Assembly: GCF_025151045.1 (NCBI RefSeq)
Contig: NZ_CP102285.1
Location: 124,001-188,000, forward strand
Origin: Parabacteroides johnsonii DSM 18315
GTDB lineage: Bacteria; Bacteroidota; Bacteroidia; Bacteroidales; Tannerellaceae
DNA: 64,000 nt
Reading direction: 5' to 3'
The notes below the pieces were generated by a model. It searched no databases. It saw only the letters and a list, made by a program, of their open reading frames with translations, and was not told the origin of the DNA. Of this stretch, positions 43,448 through 51,694 are shown piece after piece (the first letter of the stretch is position 1; each line of letters opens with the position of its first letter). The position numbers and the translations under genes are program-made.

Positions 43448-43714
43448 ATCCTTGTCGGTTGAATTTTCTCATGCAAAGGTACAGCGGCTATCCGGTCGTC
43501 AAGTACCGCTACGCTAACGGTTCACGGATCTTCACGGCAGCCTTCCGCAAATCATAGATTTGGGTATTCCGCTCTATCCATTCACTGTTTACTTGTCTTT
43601 CCGTTCTTTTCCGCTGTCAGTTCCGGCATGAAAAATTAAATCCCGATAAGGAAGCCGAAAGGCTTCGAGATAAGGGAAAAGAAAACAATGTTCAACTAAT
43701 TAAATTTTACGATT
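43448..43714 (+). promoter_or_regulatory. Structured leader repeat, copy C
   Basis: CGGCAATCCTTGTCGG, ATGCAAAGGTACAG, TCAAGTACCGCT, CAAATC-ATA-GATTTG (43548-43562), GGTATTCC, TGTTTACTTGTC, GAAGCC-GAAA-GGCTTC (43651-43666), AAGGGAAAAGAAAA. Also shares ~110 bp further upstream (GCTGCCATACC ... ATCGCATCATCGG) with copy D. Confidence 0.82.
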
Positions 43715-44296
43715 ATGCCAAATTGGTGTTCAACTGCGTATGTTATCGAAGGAAACGCAAAAGAAGTGAAAGAACTTTACGAACTGATGAAGGATTTACA
43801 AGAACGAAAAGAACCATCGGTGGAAAACGGATTCGGAACGACATGGCTGGGGTGTCTTGTGGACGCTTTGGGCGGTGATTGGAATAAAATAGAGTGTCGT
43901 GGAGATTGGAACAGTCTCGAATTGGTTGGCGACACATTAAGGTTTACCACGGAAACGGCATGGGCGCCATGTATGGAGACGTTCTATTTGGTTTGCAAGA
44001 AGTTTCCTTCAATCCGCTGTTTCTATCAAACGGAAGAGCCGGGCATGGCACTATATGCAACCAATGACAAGGACGGAAAGTATTTCTCCGACAAATATCT
44101 GGTCGATATGTACACGCCCGACAAAGAATACTATCACGAGTATTTCAGCGACCTGCCTTCACTCTACGAATGGCTTGCAGACATATTGGAGAAACCCGTA
44201 AAATCGGAAGAAGATGTGAATGCGATTATCGGGACATGGCAAGAAGACGATGATACCGCCTATTGTTATATTTATCCGTTCCAAATAGAGGATTGA
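43715..44296 (+). CDS. YubB/DUF1281-type ferredoxin-fold protein (2)
   Basis: 193 aa. MPNWCSTAYVIEGNAKEV gives the full family signature (MPNWC). Closely similar to the 42651 product along its length (GFGTTWLGCL; LVGDTLRFTTET; VCKKFPS / VCKKYPS), so the two arose by tandem duplication with their leaders (~1.06 kb unit). Cytosolic. Function unknown. Confidence 0.82.
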   Translation: MPNWCSTAYVIEGNAKEVKELYELMKDLQERKEPSVENGFGTTWLGCLVDALGGDWNKIECRGDWNSLELVGDTLRFTTETAWAPCMETFYLVCKKFPSIRCFYQTEEPGMALYATNDKDGKYFSDKYLVDMYTPDKEYYHEYFSDLPSLYEWLADILEKPVKSEEDVNAIIGTWQEDDDTAYCYIYPFQIED

Positions 44297-44327
44297 CCTT
44301 ACCGAGTGTCTGAAAACCCAATCATCG

Positions 44328-44363
44328 AGCCTCTCAATCTGTAATGCAGATTGCAGGGGCTTT
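44328..44363 (+). terminator. Terminator after second YubB-like gene
   Basis: Inner AATCTG/CAGATT and outer AGCC/GGGGCT, followed by TTTT; about 32 bp after the stop. Confidence 0.65.
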
Positions 44364-44488
44364 TCTGTATAGTCTGCTGCCATACCTTTTTTAATGGCAG
44401 GTGCTTGCTCCCTTTTTTATGGTCGGTAACAACCGATAGAACCCATTTTTAGCGTCTTCCTGATCCGGATATTCTCTAATCGCATCAT

Positions 44489-44757
44489 CGGCAATCCTTG
44501 TCGGTGAGATTTTTCTATGCAAAGGTACAGCGTAAGGCCGATAGCCAAGTATCGCTCACGCTAACGGGTTCCGGATTTTGGCGGCAGCCTTCCGCAAATC
44601 ATAGATTTGGGTATTCCGTAAAATCCGTCGGCCGTTTACTTGTCCCATCTGTCCTTTCCCGCTGCCTATCCTGCATAAAAAATCAATCCCGACGAGGAAG
44701 CCGAAAGAGCTTCCAGAAAAGGGAAAAGAAAAGTTTAACCCATTAAATTTCAAAGTT
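44489..44757 (+). promoter_or_regulatory. Structured leader repeat, copy D
   Basis: CGGCAATCCTTGTCGG, ATGCAAAGGTACAG, CAAGTATCGCTCACG, CAAATC-ATA-GATTTG (44595-44609), GGTATTCCGTAAAATCC, CCGTTTACTTGTCC, GGAAGC...GCTTCC (44696-44714, one nucleotide-pair shifted from B/C but still paired), AAAGGGAAAAGAAAA. Confidence 0.82.
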
Positions 44758-45240
44758 ATGCACAGTAGAATTTTTCAAATTTCGACAATGCGGATAGACA
44801 AAGAGAACTATCTGAATGAAGACACACTCCTGCAAGGAGATGGCAGTAGCTATGATTATTGTGCGAATATAAGCGATGAAATACGCAAGGAGGACATCGC
44901 TGATTTGGTCAAGTATATTTTGCCCAAAGGAATGTTCGAGCTTATATCCGAAGATACCTTACGCTACAAGGGCGGTATAGAACAGTGGAAAGAGGAATAT
45001 GTCGCCAATATCCGAAAGAAAGCGGAAGCTCTTACCGTCGAGAATATGTTGGAATGGGGTTCGACCTATTATCTCAAAAGAGCTGTGGACAATCCGTTGG
45101 ACACTTACTATAATTTTTATCTGGACGGAGACGGCTGTCAGTCTTATGCCGAAGAGTCTTTTGCATTTATGGAGTTTGTCAGCTCGCTTGAACCGGGCAC
45201 GATACTCTATATCGGTGGTGTTATCGACTATCATTTCTAA
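44758..45240 (+). CDS. Hypothetical accessory protein
   Basis: 160 aa, acidic, soluble. Features a DLVKYILPKGMFELI helix-strand and a tail SLEPGTILYIGGVIDYHF. No family recognised. First of three genes (with PcfK and PcfJ) behind leader D. Confidence 0.6.
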   Translation: MHSRIFQISTMRIDKENYLNEDTLLQGDGSSYDYCANISDEIRKEDIADLVKYILPKGMFELISEDTLRYKGGIEQWKEEYVANIRKKAEALTVENMLEWGSTYYLKRAVDNPLDTYYNFYLDGDGCQSYAEESFAFMEFVSSLEPGTILYIGGVIDYHF

Positions 45241-45258
45241 TCTCAAAATCCCAATACG

Positions 45259-45681
45259 ATGAAAGGAACAGAGCGTTTCAAACAGACCGTCAAAGAATAT
45301 TTGGACGGCAGGGCGCAAACGGACGAACTTTTTGCCGTGTCATACGCCAAAGAGAATAAGAATTTGGACGACTGCATTACGTTCATTCTCAATCAGGTAA
45401 AAGCCAGTGGCTGTTGCGGCATGACCGACGACGAAGTATGGTCGCTCGCCATACACTACTACGACGAGGATAATATCGACGTGGGCAAACCTATCAGTTG
45501 CGGTATTGTAGTCAATCACAAGGTGGAATTGACCGACGAGGAAAAGGCGCAGGCGAGAAAGGACGCGATTAAAGCCTATCAGGAAGAAGAAATACGCAAA
45601 ATGCAGCAACGCAACAGCCGACCCAAACCCGCAGCCAAGACACAGACAAGCCAGTCGGAACTCTCTCTCTTTGATTTTTGA
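45259..45681 (+). CDS. PcfK-like protein
   Basis: 140 aa. GTERFKQTVKEYLDGRAQTDELFA and the CITFILNQVKASGCCGMTDDEVWSLAIHYYDED segment (in parts) are those of the PcfK-like family, which accompanies PcfJ on Bacteroidetes elements; C-terminal half is charged and ends SELSLFDF. Named after a conjugation gene of Enterococcus pCF10, but the function is unproven. Confidence 0.82.
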   Translation: MKGTERFKQTVKEYLDGRAQTDELFAVSYAKENKNLDDCITFILNQVKASGCCGMTDDEVWSLAIHYYDEDNIDVGKPISCGIVVNHKVELTDEEKAQARKDAIKAYQEEEIRKMQQRNSRPKPAAKTQTSQSELSLFDF

Positions 45682-45683
45682 GT

Positions 45684-46949
45684 ATGAAAGCACGGACAAA
45701 ATTTCAACATGAGGTAGTAGCCGCCAACGAGCGGTTACTGCCTATCACGGAGCGGCAGAAAGAATGGGCGTTCCGGCATACCCTCCCACACTTTGCCTTT
45801 CGGACGCCGAGCGGACGGACGACCTGCCTCGATTGCGGCCACCAGTGGAACGAGACAAAAGCGAAACATTGCCATTGTCCGAATTGCAACGCACGACTGA
45901 AACTCATAGACACGCTTTGCCGAAAAGCTGACAACCGGAGTTATTTTTCGGTTATTACAGTACAAGACGAGATACAGGTACAACGTGTATTCAGAATGGA
46001 CGTATATTATCGCAAAGGGAAAAAACCGCAAAACATAGTGCGTGAGGTCGTAAGATACTGGATAAAGGAAAATGGGAAAACCGCTGTTACGGCATTGAGG
46101 CGGACAATGGGATATTATATGGACAATTTTTCCTACTGGTCGGACTTGGAACTGCGAAACGATAATGGGGTTTATCAGCATATCGCCGATTGCTGTGTCT
46201 GTCCGAACTACACGGTTATCCCGAAATTAAGACGCAATGGGCTGAAAGGTTCGTTCGCTGACATCGCACCGCAAAAGCTGATGACGGCATTGCTGTCGGA
46301 CAGCCGTGTCGAAACGATACTCAAAAACGGGCGGAAAAAAGACTTAAAACATTTCATTGACAATCCTCGCGATTTGGATTTCTGTTGGCCGTCCTACAAA
46401 ATCGTGTTGCGAAAAAAATACCCGATAACGGATATGGGGATATGGGTCGATTATCTGCGTATGCTCGACAGGTGTGGCAAGGATTTGCACAACGCCCACT
46501 ATGTCTGCCCTGCCAATTTGCACGCCGAACACGACCGGTATCAGGAAAAACTGCGTATGCTGCGCGAGCAGGAGAAGCGCAAGGCGCAAATGGAAAGAGC
46601 TATGGAGAATGAAGCACGTTTCCGAGAAATGAAAAGTAAATTCTTCGGACTGGAATTTACGGACGGTACGATAGTCGTGCGTGTGTTGGACAGCGTGATA
46701 GCTTATTACGAAGAGGGAAACGCTCTGCATCATTGCGTCGGAGAGCGTGAATATTATCTCAAACCCGACACGTTGGTTTTGTCCGCAAGAATAGAGGACA
46801 AACGGGTGGAGACCGTAGAGTTGAGCCTCGAAACATTCAAAGTGTTGCAGTCCAGAGGAGCGTGCAATCAGAATACGGAGTACCACGACCGGATTATCAA
46901 GCTCGTGAATAAGAACGTATCTCTTATTCGGAAGCGTATGGTTGCATAA
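45684..46949 (+). CDS. PcfJ-like protein
   Basis: 421 aa. Residues ~40-65 form a zinc ribbon (CLDCGHQWNE ... CHCPNCNAR). The C-terminal portion VRVLDSVIAYYEEGNALHHCVG (in parts) with the conserved HHCVG and later NTEYHDRIIKLV is the PcfJ signature. Probably a nucleic-acid-binding transfer accessory. ATG 45684 chosen over the TTG at 45678, which sits in the PcfK stop. Confidence 0.85.
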   Translation: MKARTKFQHEVVAANERLLPITERQKEWAFRHTLPHFAFRTPSGRTTCLDCGHQWNETKAKHCHCPNCNARLKLIDTLCRKADNRSYFSVITVQDEIQVQRVFRMDVYYRKGKKPQNIVREVVRYWIKENGKTAVTALRRTMGYYMDNFSYWSDLELRNDNGVYQHIADCCVCPNYTVIPKLRRNGLKGSFADIAPQKLMTALLSDSRVETILKNGRKKDLKHFIDNPRDLDFCWPSYKIVLRKKYPITDMGIWVDYLRMLDRCGKDLHNAHYVCPANLHAEHDRYQEKLRMLREQEKRKAQMERAMENEARFREMKSKFFGLEFTDGTIVVRVLDSVIAYYEEGNALHHCVGEREYYLKPDTLVLSARIEDKRVETVELSLETFKVLQSRGACNQNTEYHDRIIKLVNKNVSLIRKRMVA

Positions 46950-46969
46950 CCAATATAGCCGATAATTGT

Positions 46970-46999
46970 CAGCCGCTTGCCTGAACAGGCAGGCGGCTG
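46970..46999 (+). terminator. Strong hairpin after PcfJ
   Basis: CAGCCGCTTGCCTG / CAGGCAGGCGGCTG, a 14-bp stem (one wobble) with an AA loop, 21 bp after the PcfJ stop. There is no U-tract directly after it, so it may act as an RNA 3' end stabiliser or protein site rather than a simple terminator. Confidence 0.6.
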
Positions 47000-47099
47000 A
47001 TGGACGCCGCCGGATTGCCTTTTTAAGACTTGGCTTGCTCCAAGCACTTCCAGTCATAACATCATTCTGCATATCCCTTTATACGAACAAGAAGCACCA

Positions 47100-47385
47100 T
47101 TCCTCTTTTTGCCCCGGCAATAGCCGCAGCTCTGTTTTCGTGTGCAAAGATACGGTGGACGAACGTAGTTCAAGTACCGCTGCCGCTACCGGAAATGAAA
47201 TTTGACGACAGCTTTCCGCAATCGCGGATTGCGGTATTTCATAAAATTTCATTGCCGGTTTCTTGTCCGTCGTTCTTGTACCCCCCCCCGTTGAGTCTCG
47301 CACATGAAAACATCTCTTCGGGCGAAGTCGAAAGGCTTCAAGAAGAGGGAAAAACAGAAGTTTCTCATAAAATAAAAAATACGAA
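47100..47385 (+). promoter_or_regulatory. Structured leader repeat, copy E
   Basis: Diverged copy: GTGCAAAGATACG, TTCAAGTACCGCTGCCGC, GCAATC-GCG-GATTGC (47218-47232, both sides changed and still paired), GGTATTTC, a C9 run (47281-47289), GAAGTC-GAAA-GGCTTC (47324-47339, G-T pair), AGAGGGAAAAACAGAAG. Leads to ATG 47386. Confidence 0.75.
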
Positions 47386-47811
47386 ATGGCTAAACGTACA
47401 AAAAAACAGACTGAAAAAATCCTGATGGTGGTCAATGTCAAACGGGAAACCATAGATGTCCTCCAGATAGCCAACCGCCGCTTTATGTATAATTCGCCAA
47501 CCGGCATTTTAATTTTAGGAGACGAAATGTATGGCAAGACTATTTGCAGCTCCCATGCACAAGAGTTCCATGCTTCAAAAGCGGAAGGACGCTTCGATGA
47601 TTATCTACGCGGGTGGATTGGCGTTTCGAGCAACTATCCACGAGGAATTATCCATTTTGCCCCCGCTGTCAGTATGGAGCAGTTCGATAGGGGATTTGAC
47701 GCATTACAAATGTTCACTCAACTTGAAGGCACAAACGGCGATACGGTGGTCAGGGGATTTTGTAATCTGCCCGAAAAAAAGATGAGCGATTTATTGCCTT
47801 CCTCTCTTTAA
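47386..47811 (+). CDS. Hypothetical accessory protein
   Basis: 141 aa. Basic N-terminus (KRTKKQTEK), then a compact alpha/beta body; the segment GDEMYGKTICSSHAQEFHAS contains a possible metal or nucleotide site, but no known motif. Behind leader E. Function unknown. Confidence 0.55.
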   Translation: MAKRTKKQTEKILMVVNVKRETIDVLQIANRRFMYNSPTGILILGDEMYGKTICSSHAQEFHASKAEGRFDDYLRGWIGVSSNYPRGIIHFAPAVSMEQFDRGFDALQMFTQLEGTNGDTVVRGFCNLPEKKMSDLLPSSL

Positions 47812-47984
47812 GATATGGATAATTCCGGTAGGCCATAAAAGGGACTGCGCCCGTGATAACCCCATCGGCGAAAGGCGCGGTTTCCATTTATAAATTATCG
47901 GAACGCCGGAGGCTCTCTTTTATACCTCGTTTCTTGCTCTTATAACTTGGCATAGCCACCTTCCTTTTATATATGCACTCGTTG

Positions 47985-48216
47985 CGGTCTCCTCTCTGTC
48001 GTCGCCGTTGGGTTTTTCGGTTGCAAAGTTCTGCTGTCGCGCTTGATTCGGCGGCTTGAAGTGAATTTCTTGCAAATTCTTCCTTCTGCGAAGAGTAATT
48101 GGCAAGAAAAGCCGTCGTATGAAGCTCTATCGACAGCCGTGTATTGCACCGTAAAACCTCCATACGGTTCAGACAGAGAAAGGAACCGAAAAGAGGGAAA
48201 TAAAAACAACGGAACA
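47985..48216 (+). promoter_or_regulatory. Leader region F, possible degenerate relative of the repeat
   Basis: Has GGTTGCAAAGTTCTGC and, just before ATG 48217, GAACCGAAAAGAGGGAAATAAAAAC, resembling the start-proximal part of copies A-E, but the two hairpins are not clearly kept. Either a strongly diverged copy or convergence. Confidence 0.4.
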
Positions 48217-48564
48217 ATGACAACAGTAGAACAAATTACAGCCGTAGCTACCGGTTTGGGTTGGCAAGTATCGACAAATAGGCACGAGAACGTTGTAGCG
48301 TTCGATTTTCAGCGATATACAGACAAAGGACAGGATTTCAATGTCTGTATTGAAATGAAAGACGATGATTTCGACAACTTTTTGCATGAGCTGGAACAGT
48401 ATTATGAAAGTTTCGACCCGGACTATGAAGCCTACCTCTGGATAGGTTCGGACGGACACGGCAAGAACGGTGCGCCCTACCATATCAAAGATATAGTAAG
48501 CGATATGGAGGAAGCCGAGAAAACGATTGAAAAACTTTATGAAACATTAAAAACAATAGAATGA
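48217..48564 (+). CDS. Hypothetical accessory protein
   Basis: 115 aa, acidic, soluble; a central FNVCIEMKDDDFDNFLHELEQ helix pair and WIGSDGHGKNGAPYH loop. No family recognised. ATG 48217 follows AGAGGGAAATAAAAACAACGG; an upstream in-frame ATG (48043) would lie in the leader region. Stop overlaps the next start (ATGA). Confidence 0.55.
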   Translation: MTTVEQITAVATGLGWQVSTNRHENVVAFDFQRYTDKGQDFNVCIEMKDDDFDNFLHELEQYYESFDPDYEAYLWIGSDGHGKNGAPYHIKDIVSDMEEAEKTIEKLYETLKTIE

Positions 48565-48755
48565 AAACGAAAACCCTTTACGTCAAAGACGCTGAAAGAA
48601 TAGGAATAAGCCGCTTCCCTAACTTTCACAAAACCGGGAGCATTGCCGGAATGAAGAAACTCTATTATGGCAAAAATGCCTTGCTGGTACGTTGCGGCAG
48701 TTGGATTTACAACGTGTCAAGTGAACCCGAAATTTATTATAATATAGCACATTAG
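48561..48755 (+). CDS. Small hypothetical protein
   Basis: 64 aa, basic (KTKTLYVKDAERIGISRF). Translationally coupled to the previous gene by ATGA overlap. No motif recognised. Confidence 0.5.
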   Translation: MKTKTLYVKDAERIGISRFPNFHKTGSIAGMKKLYYGKNALLVRCGSWIYNVSSEPEIYYNIAH

Positions 48756-48759
48756 TATT

Positions 48760-49044
48760 ATGGAAAAAAGTTATAAAAAAGATTTTCAGAGTTGGAAAGG
48801 TATCATAACGCTAAAATTACTTTGCTGCAATATAATGGCAGGTCGCTTTAATTGGCGGAAATACTGTACACCACAATCTTATTTCGGTCAGGAGATTTGC
48901 GTTATACCGTTACATTGCTCCTATGGGCAAATCGGCTATACCGTGTATTTCCCTTATTCCGATATGCCGGAAGTGGAATACGATTGGGAAATGGACAAAT
49001 TAACCATTGACAATGAAGACTGGAAAAACTATTTACAGAATTAA
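48760..49044 (+). CDS. Small hypothetical protein
   Basis: 94 aa, aromatic- and Cys-containing (LKLLCCNIMAGRFNW), soluble, acidic tail. Four bp after the 64-aa gene. It ends 81 bp before the convergent ArdC gene. No motif recognised. Confidence 0.5.
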   Translation: MEKSYKKDFQSWKGIITLKLLCCNIMAGRFNWRKYCTPQSYFGQEICVIPLHCSYGQIGYTVYFPYSDMPEVEYDWEMDKLTIDNEDWKNYLQN

Positions 49045-49125
49045 AATTCAAGAATATGATACGGAATTTTTATAACAACATAAGAAAGATGCGGGGCAAA
49101 CCACCTCCGCATCCTTCTTTCGTCT

Positions 49126-50814
49126 TTACCGGCGCATTCCGCCACCGTACTCTGCCTCTTGTAACTCTACCCGATACTCTTCCATATCGTTTAGCTTTTC
49201 ATTTACCCTTTGTAGGTTAGCGTCAAGAGACGTTTCGTGATCGTAAGGGAAACTATGCAGCACGGCGATACCGGCATTGGTCGCCTCTCCGACATCGAGC
49301 GAATCGGTTTCTCTGTTATAGCCGACATACAGCACATCGCCATTCGGCATTTCCAGCACCGGCATTTTCTCCGCCGCCATACGGCTGAACTGTTCTGCCG
49401 CCATATCCTTGGCCACTGCCTTCACGGCATCACTGGCAAGGTTGATACCGTAACGCTTGATATGCTCACGGACTTCCTGCTCGGTATGCTTCAACATCAA
49501 CTCATATGTGCCCCCCACACTTCCATTATATACCACGGCAAAGTCCTTGTCTTCCACCAAAAGAGTGTCCCCTTTGTGTTGAAAAGGAGTCAACTGGGTG
49601 TATAGTTCATCCACACAGTTCCCATCATAATGCTCTTTGATAAGCGTCATCACCCCTTTGTAATCTCCTTTGTTTTTGAGTTCATCAAGTTGATTCGTGT
49701 CCTCGGCGAGCTGGAGATAAACCACTGAAGTATAGAAAGTCTTTTCAGGCTTGGAAGTCTTGTTTTTTTGTTCCTGATTGACATCTTGTTCCAACTCCTG
49801 TGCGATCTTATCCACCTTTTGGGTAATCAACGAAGTGGCCCTCTTCACATCTAAAAGCGTCGTCTTGATGAACTGTGGCGATTCTTTCAGTTCGTCGAGC
49901 CATCCTTTGAGATAGGCATAGCTATCCTCCTTGATATGTTTTATCATACCGTAACGTTGAGAGACCAGTGCGCTACCGAGTTCGGCCACCAGCTCCTCAC
50001 GGCTGTACTCTTTCGAGCCGAAAGCCGTGGGTTTGATACGGTCGAGTACACCTTCTGCTCCCGTGGAATGAGTCATCTCATGGAAAAGCGTTCCGTAGAA
50101 CGATTCCCCGTCTCTGAACTGCTCTTTCTCCGGCACGACAATTTCGTTTTTCGAAATCGAATAATACGCCTCGTCCTGATGTCGTGGCTTGATCGGGCAA
50201 ATCCAGAGGTTGTCTCTTATCATCGTATCGACAGGCTCGAAACTGAACTGCGCTCCATTTTCGGGCCGAAGGTGTCCGTTCTCCTGCTCCAATCGCTCCC
50301 ACAGCTCCGGCCGTGCTTCCCGCAGATTGGTCTGGGCCACATTGAACACTCGGAATACCTGCATCTTGGGATAGACGTTATATTGCTGTTTATCTTCGTC
50401 CGACAATTTTTTGTAATCGTCGTACTTGATTTTCTCTTTCGTCTCCTTGTGGATACAAGTAAAAGTGGTGAGCATCACCGGGAACGATTTCTCCCCGCGC
50501 AGCACGGAAACTCTCGGCAGCTCTTCACCGTCCTTTGCCGGTTTGTTGAGCTGCTGTACGCAGTCGAAAGTGCAAAAGCGGGGAATCTTGTAGCCTTCCT
50601 TTTCGCAGTGCAGGAGCAGCATGAATGCATTCATGCCGTTGTATTCCCGCCCTGACAAGTTGCGTGGCCATTGCAGCTGTCCTTCGGTAAACCACGGTTT
50701 ATGCCAGTCTCCCTTGATTTGCTCGATTTTCTCAATCATCATTTCGGCAAAAAGATCCAGAGCCTTGTCTTCGCTGTTAGGTCCTTCTGTCGTCCGTTTT
50801 CTGTAACCAGCCAT
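49126..50814 (-). CDS. ardC: ArdC-family antirestriction/metallopeptidase-domain polyvalent protein
   Basis: About 562 aa. N-terminal ArdC ssDNA-binding domain (KPWFTEGQLQWPRNLSGREYNGMNAFMLLL in parts). Zincin motif FHEMTHSTG (~259-267, HExxH with downstream region AELGSALV). C-terminal half is a polyvalent-protein add-on (NGDVLYVGYNRETDSLDVG). ArdC proteins protect incoming ssDNA from host nucleases. Start by ATG 50814; a GTG at 50823 overlaps the upstream stop (GTGA). Last gene of the leftward transfer cluster. Confidence 0.85.
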   Translation of the reverse strand: MAGYRKRTTEGPNSEDKALDLFAEMMIEKIEQIKGDWHKPWFTEGQLQWPRNLSGREYNGMNAFMLLLHCEKEGYKIPRFCTFDCVQQLNKPAKDGEELPRVSVLRGEKSFPVMLTTFTCIHKETKEKIKYDDYKKLSDEDKQQYNVYPKMQVFRVFNVAQTNLREARPELWERLEQENGHLRPENGAQFSFEPVDTMIRDNLWICPIKPRHQDEAYYSISKNEIVVPEKEQFRDGESFYGTLFHEMTHSTGAEGVLDRIKPTAFGSKEYSREELVAELGSALVSQRYGMIKHIKEDSYAYLKGWLDELKESPQFIKTTLLDVKRATSLITQKVDKIAQELEQDVNQEQKNKTSKPEKTFYTSVVYLQLAEDTNQLDELKNKGDYKGVMTLIKEHYDGNCVDELYTQLTPFQHKGDTLLVEDKDFAVVYNGSVGGTYELMLKHTEQEVREHIKRYGINLASDAVKAVAKDMAAEQFSRMAAEKMPVLEMPNGDVLYVGYNRETDSLDVGEATNAGIAVLHSFPYDHETSLDANLQRVNEKLNDMEEYRVELQEAEYGGGMRR

Positions 50815-50819
50815 AACCG

Positions 50820-51428
50820 TCACTGATTGGAATTATCCGTCTCCGGAACATAAAGAGAGAGTTCTTCCACCCGGCAGGAGAGATCCGGCTTTCCGTTATG
50901 CACCGATAGCGTCATTTCGCCTTTGACTTCCACCTTGACACCAGCTTGCAGCCACTCTTCACGTTGTTGGCCGAAGCAGAAAAAACGTACCCATTGATAC
51001 TCGAAACCATCGTTTACTTTCTCCGTGCTGAAAGCCGAGAACATCGTATAAGGTTTGTCTTTTTTGTCTTTCCGTTCCTCGATGTTCTGGCCGACCTTCC
51101 CACGAAACGACATCTGTCCTTTGATGGAATCGTCGTTTCCCGTCGCAGGCTTGATATGCTCGGCCGAGAGATTGAAATAGAGTTTCTCTCCCCGGCGTTT
51201 CAGATACATGACTCCCGTGACTTCCACACGCGAGCCGTTTCGGTAGCCGGAGGTCTCTTCCTGACTGCCGTTCTTGCTGACACTGACTTCGACAGTTTCA
51301 TGTTGTCCGTCTTTACCCGGAATGACAATCCGGAGAGGGAAAGACAGAAACGCATTTCCTTCCTTGTTCGTGTGCATGGAAGCGTCGCGGCCGATAACGC
51401 CGCATACCGTAACATTACATTTAATCAT
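50820..51428 (-). CDS. SSB-like protein with two OB folds
   Basis: 202 aa. MIKCNVTVCGVIGRDASMHTN is an OB-fold start as in SSB; a second OB half begins SFRGKVGQNIEERKDKKDKPYTMF and ends VKGEMTLSVHNGKPDLSCRVEELSLY (in parts). Two OB domains in tandem, no acidic SSB tail. Likely coats single-stranded transfer DNA. Sits directly before ArdC, as single-strand-protecting partners. Confidence 0.75.
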   Translation of the reverse strand: MIKCNVTVCGVIGRDASMHTNKEGNAFLSFPLRIVIPGKDGQHETVEVSVSKNGSQEETSGYRNGSRVEVTGVMYLKRRGEKLYFNLSAEHIKPATGNDDSIKGQMSFRGKVGQNIEERKDKKDKPYTMFSAFSTEKVNDGFEYQWVRFFCFGQQREEWLQAGVKVEVKGEMTLSVHNGKPDLSCRVEELSLYVPETDNSNQ

Positions 51429-51506
51429 CTTACTTTGTCTTTTAATGAAACATGGTCATCAGACAAGTGTGGAATTTATTGAAGTTGAATCGGTTGGAGG
51501 AAGCCG

Positions 51507-51683
51507 CTAATCGGGTGCACGTATCTTTATATAGATTATCCATGCAGCCATGAGCAGCTGTACACCCGCAATGACGAGTGTCCCGGTCAGTCCCAACAGC
51601 ATATAGCTGCATAGGATATGCACGGAAAGAGAGGATAATCCTAACACATACCAACCCAGTTGTATCATCACGCGCTTTATCAT
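51507..51683 (-). CDS. Small two-TM membrane protein
   Basis: 58 aa from ATG 51683: basic start (MIKRVMIQLG), helix 1 WYVLGLSSLSVHILCSYMLL, helix 2 TGTLVIAGVQLLMAAWIIYI, end KIRAPD. Only 11 bp after the hydrolase stop. The longer frame upstream in this register is antisense-like noise in the hydrolase. Family unknown. Confidence 0.6.
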   Translation of the reverse strand: MIKRVMIQLGWYVLGLSSLSVHILCSYMLLGLTGTLVIAGVQLLMAAWIIYIKIRAPD

Positions 51684-51694
51684 ATCTTCCCAAG

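Noticed and set aside
42367-44757. CRISPR array reading of the repeated leaders
   Set aside because: Units are ~280 bp, separated by genes, with no short constant repeats and variable spacers; no cas genes seen.
45678-45683. TTG start for PcfJ
   Set aside because: It lies in the PcfK stop region and adds two residues; ATG 45684 is sufficient.
46344-47072. 242-codon minus-strand frame across the PcfJ end and hairpin
   Set aside because: Overlaps PcfJ in antisense and runs through the 46970 hairpin; no domain.
48043-48216. Longer N-terminus of the 48217 gene
   Set aside because: The extra frame lies in the leader-like region and has no coding character.
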